Positions 6,748-11,417 of a DNA stretch of 11,417 nucleotides are shown here, one piece after another; position 1 is the first letter of the stretch, and each line of letters starts with the position of its first letter. The DNA comes from Acidobacteriota bacterium (GTDB taxonomy: Bacteria > Acidobacteriota > Blastocatellia > Pyrinomonadales > Pyrinomonadaceae). The stretch spans positions 1-11,417 of the forward strand of contig CAUJFK010000363.1 in NCBI GenBank assembly GCA_963169175.1, given 5' to 3'. The notes under the pieces are model-generated. The model was not told the DNA's origin. It did not search any database and saw nothing but the letters and a program-made list of their open reading frames with translations. The position numbers and the translations under genes were made by a program.

Positions 6748-7577
6748 TGGATCTGAAGCAATGCATTGAAGGCCTGTTCGCGAGGGCAGAATTCAACGAC
6801 GATGACCGTGCGGTTTATGAGCAATTCAAGGCCGCGCTTCGGCGCGGTGAGATTCGTTCGGCGGAACGTGATGCAGTCGGCAACTGGCATGCGAACACAT
6901 GGGTGAAGCAGGGAATCTTGCTCGGTTTTCGAATGGGAAAGATGGTTGAGATGTCGAAGGAAACAGAGACCTTGCAGTTTTTTGACAAGGACACTTTTCC
7001 GCTGCGGCCGATGACATTGGAAGATCGGGTCCGGATCGTGATCGGCGGTTCGGCGATTCGCGACGGCAGTTATGTTGCACCGAGCGTGGTCGTTGTGCCG
7101 CCGGCTTATATCAATGTCGGAGCTTATGTTGACGAAGGCACGATGGTCGATTCGCATGCCTTGGTCGGAAGCTGTGCACAGATCGGCAAACGCGTACACC
7201 TTTCGGCGGCCGCACAGATTGGCGGTGTGCTTGAACCGGCCGGGGCATTGCCGGTCATTATCGAAGACGACGTCCTTGTCGGCGGCAACACCGGCGTTTA
7301 TGAAGGCACGATCGTCCGTGAAAAGGCCGTGCTCGCCTCAGGCGTTATCCTAACCCGTTCGACGCCGCTTTTCGATATTCCTAATTCCCGCATCATCAAA
7401 TCAGATGGCGATAAACCGCTCGAAGTCCCCGCCGGCGCCGTCGTAGTTCAAGGCTCTCGCGATATTTCTACCGGCTTCGGCAAATATAACGGCCTTTCCA
7501 TCTATTGCCCGATCATCGTCAAATACCGCGACGAAAAGACTGACGCCTCGACAAAGCTTGAAGACTATCTTCGCTGA
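6747..7577 (+). CDS. dapD: Tetrahydrodipicolinate N-succinyltransferase
   Basis: DapD transfers succinyl from succinyl-CoA to tetrahydrodipicolinate, opening the ring to N-succinyl-2-amino-6-oxopimelate; its presence indicates the succinylase branch of diaminopimelate synthesis. The 276-residue length matches the E. coli enzyme (274). Residues 1-95 form the helical N-terminal domain. Residues about 100-245 are a left-handed beta-helix of hexapeptide repeats, with the signature YINVGAYVDEGTMVDSHA (121-138) containing the presumed catalytic Asp135, then VGSCAQIGKRVHLS (140-153), GGVLEP (159-164) and YEGTIV with Glu186. The C-terminal SIYCPIIVK resembles the ending of characterised DapD proteins. 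It starts on the last base of the P1 peptidase stop (TAATG), with no separate ribosome-binding site needed if translation is coupled. The enzyme is cytoplasmic and normally trimeric, whereas its coupled neighbour is exported. Confidence 0.97.
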   Translation: MDLKQCIEGLFARAEFNDDDRAVYEQFKAALRRGEIRSAERDAVGNWHANTWVKQGILLGFRMGKMVEMSKETETLQFFDKDTFPLRPMTLEDRVRIVIGGSAIRDGSYVAPSVVVVPPAYINVGAYVDEGTMVDSHALVGSCAQIGKRVHLSAAAQIGGVLEPAGALPVIIEDDVLVGGNTGVYEGTIVREKAVLASGVILTRSTPLFDIPNSRIIKSDGDKPLEVPAGAVVVQGSRDISTGFGKYNGLSIYCPIIVKYRDEKTDASTKLEDYLR

Positions 7578-7657
7578 GAGCATGCGCACGTTTCACTTTG
7601 CCTTTCGAATCCCGACGCTGGAAGGCTATGTATTTCGCTGGTAAACTCTTATCAATT

Positions 7658-7909
7658 ATGATCTCCGAGAACAACAAAAAAGAAGAACAAAGCGAACACA
7701 CCGTACGAGATAGATTATCAGGGTTCGGTCAAAAGGTTATCGGTGAGATCGAAACCGTTGGCGGTATCTTGACCGGCGATCCCGCGACGCGTGCCGAAGG
7801 CGAATATAACATCGAGGTTGGCGAGCTGCGCGAAGACATCGCTGAGGATCTGGAGCGATCCCGTCGCGAGGATGCAGGTGAGGAGCGGAAGAATGACGAG
7901 CGGAGCTGA
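7658..7909 (+). CDS. Small CsbD-like protein
   Basis: This gene would encode 83 highly charged residues. The central part, VIGEIETVGGILTGDPATRAEGEYN (residues about 27-51, given here only as an extent), resembles the CsbD fold pattern: a G-x-x-x-x-x-x-G-x-L-T-G-D helix turn followed by A-E-G. CsbD proteins are small, helical, stress-associated proteins of unknown molecular function. The tail is rich in Glu and Arg and may be partly disordered. I chose the ATG at 7658 because it begins just before the conserved part. ATG 7628 or TTG 7598 would add 10 or 20 residues; a GGAAGG lies only 2 bases before 7628, too close for normal use. No Shine-Dalgarno precedes 7658. The last 17 bases overlap the aminotransferase gene. 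Family match rests on pattern recognition only. Confidence 0.65.
   Translation: MISENNKKEEQSEHTVRDRLSGFGQKVIGEIETVGGILTGDPATRAEGEYNIEVGELREDIAEDLERSRREDAGEERKNDERS
7880..7885 (+). promoter_or_regulatory. Ribosome-binding site fixing the aminotransferase start
   Basis: GAGGAG lies 7 bases before the ATG at 7893, inside the end of the CsbD-like gene. It supports 7893 over the longer in-frame start at 7791, which would add 34 residues unlike any aminotransferase N-terminus, and over GTG 7914. Confidence 0.75.
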
Positions 7910-9050
7910 GGCCGTGAATAAAGAAGAGGTGCTTCTGCCGCGCCGGATGCGGGGTTTACAGCCGACGCTTATACGGCAGTTTTTTGAGCGGGCGTTGCCG
8001 GAGAGTATAAATTTCGGTTTGGGTGAGCCTGATCTGCCGACGCCGCAGTTTTTGCGCGATGAGGCGGCGCGGGTTGCGCGGGACGAGCAGAATGGTTATA
8101 CGTCGCATCCGGGAATGCCGGCTTTGCGGACCAAGATCGCGGAGCAGTATCCGCATCTGGAATTGCCGATGACGGGTGTTGTCGTAACCTGCGGTTCGCA
8201 GGAGGCAATGACGGATGCCTTTATGTGCTGTGTCGATGAAGGCGACGAGGTCCTGCTGCCCGATCCGAGCTTTCCGGCATACGATGCCTGCACGCGGCTC
8301 GCGCAGGGCGAACCGGTTTATTATCGATTACCGGCAGACACCGAATTTGCATTTGATATTGACGAATTCCGGTCGAAGATCACATCAAAAACGAAGGCAG
8401 CAGTTGTTATCAGCCCGTCGAATCCGACGGGCAAGGTGATGACCGCGGAAGACTACAAGCAGATCGCGTCCGCCTTGGAAGGAACCGGCATTTGGCTGCT
8501 TTCGGATGAGATATACAGCGATCTTTATTTCGGCGAGCGGCCGCATTCGGCATCGGAGTTTTATGATCGGACGATCATTATTAGCGGCCTTTCGAAATCG
8601 CTTTCAATGACCGGCTGGCGGCTTGGCTGGGCGGCTTGTTCGGACCCGGAAATGATAAATGCGATCCAGGTTCTGCACGGCTTTACGACCGTCTGTGCCG
8701 CAACCATTGTTCAAAAAGCAAGTTTGCTTGCTTGGACCGACGAGGCCGAAGCCGCAAAACAGAACGCCCGCGATGTTTATAAAAAACGCGGCGAATATCT
8801 TGTCGATCTGTTCGATAAGGAACTCGGCCTGAAAGCGACCAGGCCCGAAGGCGCGTTTTACACAATGCTCGATGTCCGCGAACTTGGCGACGACATAGAG
8901 ATCGCCGAAAAATGCCTGCAAAACCGCGTGATAACAGTCCCCGGCGTCGCGTTCGGCAACGAAGCCAAAGGCTTTTTGCGGATATCGTTTTGTAACACTG
9001 AAGAAAAGATGGCGGAAGGCGTTCGGCGGATGAAGGAGGCTTTGGTTTGA
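7893..9050 (+). CDS. Class I/II PLP-dependent aminotransferase, candidate DapC
   Basis: The 385-residue product is a fold-type I aminotransferase of the aspartate aminotransferase superfamily, acting in the cytoplasm with pyridoxal phosphate. Visible landmarks are FGLGEPDLPTP (41-51), GYTSHPGMPALR (68-79), the phosphate-loop CGSQEAM (100-106), SPSNPTGKV (174-182, Asn177), SDEIYSDLYF (204-213, Asp205 to the pyridine nitrogen), SGLSKSLSMTGWR (231-243, with Schiff-base Lys235) and FLRISF (361-366, carboxylate-binding Arg363). Its length is normal for the family. In a cluster with dapA, dapB, dapD and an M20 hydrolase, the missing step is succinyl-diaminopimelate aminotransferase (DapC), which is the best contextual guess. 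Aspartate or another amino-acid aminotransferase cannot be excluded from sequence. The gene overlaps the CsbD-like gene by 17 bases and is probably translated from the same message. It is followed by 144 bases before asd. Confidence 0.93.
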   Translation: MTSGAEAVNKEEVLLPRRMRGLQPTLIRQFFERALPESINFGLGEPDLPTPQFLRDEAARVARDEQNGYTSHPGMPALRTKIAEQYPHLELPMTGVVVTCGSQEAMTDAFMCCVDEGDEVLLPDPSFPAYDACTRLAQGEPVYYRLPADTEFAFDIDEFRSKITSKTKAAVVISPSNPTGKVMTAEDYKQIASALEGTGIWLLSDEIYSDLYFGERPHSASEFYDRTIIISGLSKSLSMTGWRLGWAACSDPEMINAIQVLHGFTTVCAATIVQKASLLAWTDEAEAAKQNARDVYKKRGEYLVDLFDKELGLKATRPEGAFYTMLDVRELGDDIEIAEKCLQNRVITVPGVAFGNEAKGFLRISFCNTEEKMAEGVRRMKEALV

Positions 9051-9090
9051 TCTGTCACAATTACGGGATTCTTTTCGAGAATATTTGGAA

Positions 9091-9120
9091 TTCACGTGAC
9101 GGTGTGATCAAAATTATAAG
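9091..9120 (+). promoter_or_regulatory. Possible promoter for asd
   Basis: TTCACG (9091-9096) and TATAAG (9115-9120) are separated by 18 bases; each matches its consensus box at four or five positions. Transcription would start near 9127, giving a leader of about 68 bases with a small 6-pair stem (CACGAC 9150-9155 with GTCGTG 9169-9174). The gap after the aminotransferase gene is wide enough for its own promoter. Confidence 0.35.
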
Positions 9121-9194
9121 AGTCTTGCATCAACAAATGGACGTGGAAGCACGACTCAACGACTAGGCGTCGTGTACCTGGTTTGTCAGTTACT

Positions 9195-10232
9195 ATGAAG
9201 AAATATCGAGTTGGAATTTTAGGAGCGACCGGGACGGTTGGGCAGCGGTTTGTTCAGCTGCTTGAAGGGCATCCTCAGTTTGAGGTGACGGCATTGGCGG
9301 CGTCGGATAGGTCTGCGGGTAAGCCGTATGCCGAGGCGTGTGCCTGGAAACTGAGCGGAGCGATACCGGAGAGCGTTCGTGAGATCGTCGTCGTGCCGAT
9401 CGAGCCGCCGCTGGATTGCGATATTGTTTTTTCGAGCCTTCCGTCATCGGTGGCAAGAGAGACGGAAGAGGCATTCGCTCGCGCGGGTTTTCCCGTGATC
9501 AGCAATTCGTCCAGTTACCGAATGGATGAGGATGTGCCGCTCCTTATCGCGGAGGTCAATCCGGACCACGTCGATCTTATCCCGGAACAGCAAAAGAAGC
9601 GTGGCTTTGGGAACGGGTTTATCGTGACCAATCCAAATTGCGCCGTTGTGAGCTTTGCTCCGCCGCTGGCGGCAATACACAGAAAATTTGGTATTGAATC
9701 GGCCGTTGTAACGACGATGCAGGCTATCTCAGGGGCTGGTTATCCGGGCGTTGCTTCGATGGATATTGTTGACAACGTGGTGCCTTATATTGCGGGAGAA
9801 GAACCAAAGGTCGAAACGGAGGCGCAGAAGATCCTTGGGACGCTCACGAACGGCGCGATAGAAAAGGCCGATTTTGCCGTTTCGGCACAATGCTTTCGCG
9901 TGAATGTGCTGGATGGCCACACGTGTGCCGTGCGTGTCAATCTTGCTGAAAAGGCGACGCTCGAAGATATAGTTGCCGCAATGAAGGAGTTTCCGTCGCT
10001 CGGCCTTCACTCGTCGCCCGCCAGGTTCATTGACGTACTTGACGAACCAAGCCGACCGCAGCCGCGCCTTGACCGCGACAGCGGCAACGGCATGACAATA
10101 ACGGTGGGCCGCTTTTTCCCCGACACGGTTTTCGATTATCGGTTTGTCGCCTTAAGCCATAATACCGTCCGTGGTGCGGCAGGGTCGGCAATTCTTAATG
10201 CGGAACTTCTTATTGACAGAAGGATGATCTGA
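9195..10232 (+). CDS. asd: Aspartate-semialdehyde dehydrogenase, archaeal/fungal-type
   Basis: Asd reduces aspartyl phosphate with NADPH to aspartate semialdehyde, the substrate of DapA and the branch point to lysine/diaminopimelate, threonine and methionine. The 345-residue product has the nucleotide loop GATGTVGQRF (10-19), SDRSAGKPY (38-46), NPNC (146-149) with the acyl-accepting Cys149, TTMQAISGAGYPG (173-185), DGHT (240-243) with catalytic His242, SRPQPRLDRDSGNGM (286-300) and SHNTVRGAAGSAILNAE (321-337). This motif pattern matches the archaeal and fungal Asd group (as in yeast Hom2) more closely than the E. coli or Bacillus type. I start at ATG 9195; an in-frame TTG at 9183 would add four residues. 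No Shine-Dalgarno is evident for either. The AI-2E gene follows after 4 bases, suggesting one operon. Confidence 0.96.
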   Translation: MKKYRVGILGATGTVGQRFVQLLEGHPQFEVTALAASDRSAGKPYAEACAWKLSGAIPESVREIVVVPIEPPLDCDIVFSSLPSSVARETEEAFARAGFPVISNSSSYRMDEDVPLLIAEVNPDHVDLIPEQQKKRGFGNGFIVTNPNCAVVSFAPPLAAIHRKFGIESAVVTTMQAISGAGYPGVASMDIVDNVVPYIAGEEPKVETEAQKILGTLTNGAIEKADFAVSAQCFRVNVLDGHTCAVRVNLAEKATLEDIVAAMKEFPSLGLHSSPARFIDVLDEPSRPQPRLDRDSGNGMTITVGRFFPDTVFDYRFVALSHNTVRGAAGSAILNAELLIDRRMI

Positions 10233-10236
10233 GCAG

Positions 10237-11388
10237 ATGGCGGACGCCCAGAGCGAAAAGAGCTTCGTGCACAAGGTCCTGCTGACGATCGGCCTTGTTT
10301 GCCTGACGCTTGTCTTACTTAGCCTCGTCTATTTTACGTTCGATGTGCTGCTGCTGATCTTTGCGGCGGCCCTGCTTGCGATCTTTCTTCGCGGGCTGGG
10401 CGATGTTGTGTGCGAGTACACAAATATCAGCGAAGGCCTGTCCGTGCTTGTCGTCTCCATTCTGATAATCGGCGTGCTGGCGGGAGGGATCGCTCTTCTC
10501 GCGCCCGATGTGGCAGATCAGGTACAGCATCTGCGGGAAACGCTGCCCGCTTCGGCACGCGAGGCCGCTGACTATATTTCGAAGTTTCCCTGGGGCAGGG
10601 CGCTCATCGATCAACTTCCCAGCTTTGACGATGTGACGGCCGCGGTCGGAACACTGACGCTGCTGGCGAATGTCGGCGGATTCTTTTCATCAACGGTCGG
10701 AGTTGTCGGAAACTTCTTTATCGTTATCTTCCTCGCGATCTATTTTGCTCTCGAGCCGCGTTTCTACACGCGGGGATTTACTAACCTGTTTCCGCTTGGG
10801 CGGCGTACAAGGGCACGAGAGGTAATATTTGCTATCGGCGACACGCTTCGGTGGTGGTTGATCGGCAAGGTCTTTTCGATGATCTTCATCGGCTTGCTTA
10901 CCGGCATCGGGCTTTATCTGCTCGGGGTTCCGTTGTCGCTGGCACTTGGGGTGATCGCGGGACTTCTGTCGTTTATTCCGAACTTTGGGCCGATACTCTC
11001 AGCCGTCCCGGCGCTCTTGCTAGCTTTTGTTGAGAGCCCGATGAAGGCATTGTATGTGCTGATCCTTTATGTCGGCGTGCAGTTGATCGAATCAAACCTC
11101 GTGACGCCGTTCATCGAACGAAAAACGGTCGAGCTGCCGCCGGCGCTGACCATTGTTTTTCAGCTCGCCTTGGCCGCGCTTGTCGGCGGCCTCGGGCTTG
11201 TTTTGGCAACGCCTTTGCTCGCGGTTTTGATCGTTTTGGTGCAAATGATCTACATCGAAGATGTGCTTGGCGACCGCAGGGCGGAGAGCAATGATCAAGC
11301 CGACCGCGCCGACGTGAGCGGAAAGGTCGAGGGACCTAATGCTCCTGATCGCGAGATAGAAGGATCGAAAATGAATAGCAAAAAATAG
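10237..11388 (+). CDS. AI-2E family (PerM/TqsA-like, UPF0118) membrane protein
   Basis: The 383-residue inner-membrane protein has the AI-2E transporter family layout. There are hydrophobic segments at about 14-52 (two closely spaced helices) and 68-90, a soluble part at about 91-140 with DQVQHLRETLP, then helices near 155-172, 208-230, 232-262, 270-285 and 303-340. The family-type loop SFIPNFGPILSAVPA (245-259) is present, as are the NLVTPFIERKTVELPPAL region (287-304) and the final ATPLLAVLIVLVQ. Members have been linked to autoinducer-2 export or to Na+(Li+)/H+ antiport, but most have no known substrate and none can be assigned here. A charged tail of about 40 residues after 342 is cytoplasmic and probably disordered. 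The gene begins 4 bases after the asd stop; AGAAGGA at 10218-10224 may serve as a distant ribosome-binding site. No metabolic link to lysine synthesis is visible beyond cotranscription. Confidence 0.92.
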   Translation: MADAQSEKSFVHKVLLTIGLVCLTLVLLSLVYFTFDVLLLIFAAALLAIFLRGLGDVVCEYTNISEGLSVLVVSILIIGVLAGGIALLAPDVADQVQHLRETLPASAREAADYISKFPWGRALIDQLPSFDDVTAAVGTLTLLANVGGFFSSTVGVVGNFFIVIFLAIYFALEPRFYTRGFTNLFPLGRRTRAREVIFAIGDTLRWWLIGKVFSMIFIGLLTGIGLYLLGVPLSLALGVIAGLLSFIPNFGPILSAVPALLLAFVESPMKALYVLILYVGVQLIESNLVTPFIERKTVELPPALTIVFQLALAALVGGLGLVLATPLLAVLIVLVQMIYIEDVLGDRRAESNDQADRADVSGKVEGPNAPDREIEGSKMNSKK

Positions 11389-11417
11389 CAAATATTGTTA
11401 TTATCGAAGAATGAACG

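Noticed and set aside
7147..7164. DapD active-site segment reads VDSHA where E. coli has VDTWA
   Set aside because: The catalytic Asp is kept, and to my knowledge the Ser-His form is common in other DapD lineages, so it is not a defect.
11411..11417. Possible start of another gene at the right edge
   Set aside because: Only seven bases follow the ATG, so nothing can be supported.

Overview
This window reads as a chromosomal stretch from a Gram-negative-type bacterium. It carries a cluster for the aspartate-to-diaminopimelate/lysine pathway, interspersed with genes for exported peptidases. The supporting signs are a predicted lipoprotein, two further Sec-type signal peptides, mid-range GC with purine-rich Shine-Dalgarno sites in front of only some genes, and an archaeal/fungal-type Asd. 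An acidobacterial origin (Blastocatellia-like) would fit the gene mix. That is a guess from style, not something the sequence proves. I see no rRNA or tRNA gene, insertion sequence, phage gene or CRISPR array. No gene-free stretch exceeds 300 bases; the longest is 850-1102, where I found no convincing gene or strong promoter.

Layout from left to right: the 3' part of an M20 amidohydrolase gene (1-849, cut by the window edge); a secreted M1-family zinc peptidase (1103-2995); dapB (3108-3794), preceded by a long imperfect hairpin; a convergent M23 (LytM-type) lipoprotein gene on the minus strand (4440-3823); a 62-base divergent promoter region; dapA (4503-5402); an exported P1/DmpA-family (S58) self-processing aminopeptidase (5557-6747); dapD (6747-7577), overlapping it by one base; a small CsbD-like protein (7658-7909); a fold-type I PLP aminotransferase (7893-9050), overlapping the CsbD-like gene; asd (9195-10232); and an AI-2E family membrane protein (10237-11388) 4 bases further on.

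Together asd, dapA, dapB and dapD supply aspartate semialdehyde dehydrogenase, dihydrodipicolinate synthase and reductase, and tetrahydrodipicolinate succinyltransferase. The aminotransferase and the M20 hydrolase are the natural candidates for the next two steps, DapC and DapE, so this is probably the succinylase branch. LysC, DapF and LysA are not in the window. The exported M1, M23 and P1 enzymes may link diaminopimelate/lysine supply to peptide or peptidoglycan turnover, but that is inference from gene order. The most unusual sequence features are the 20-pair hairpin between the M1 gene and dapB, the TAATG coupling of the P1 peptidase to dapD, and a short run of roughly 10-base-spaced CACGAA repeats upstream of the P1 gene. 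No clearly undescribed system stands out.
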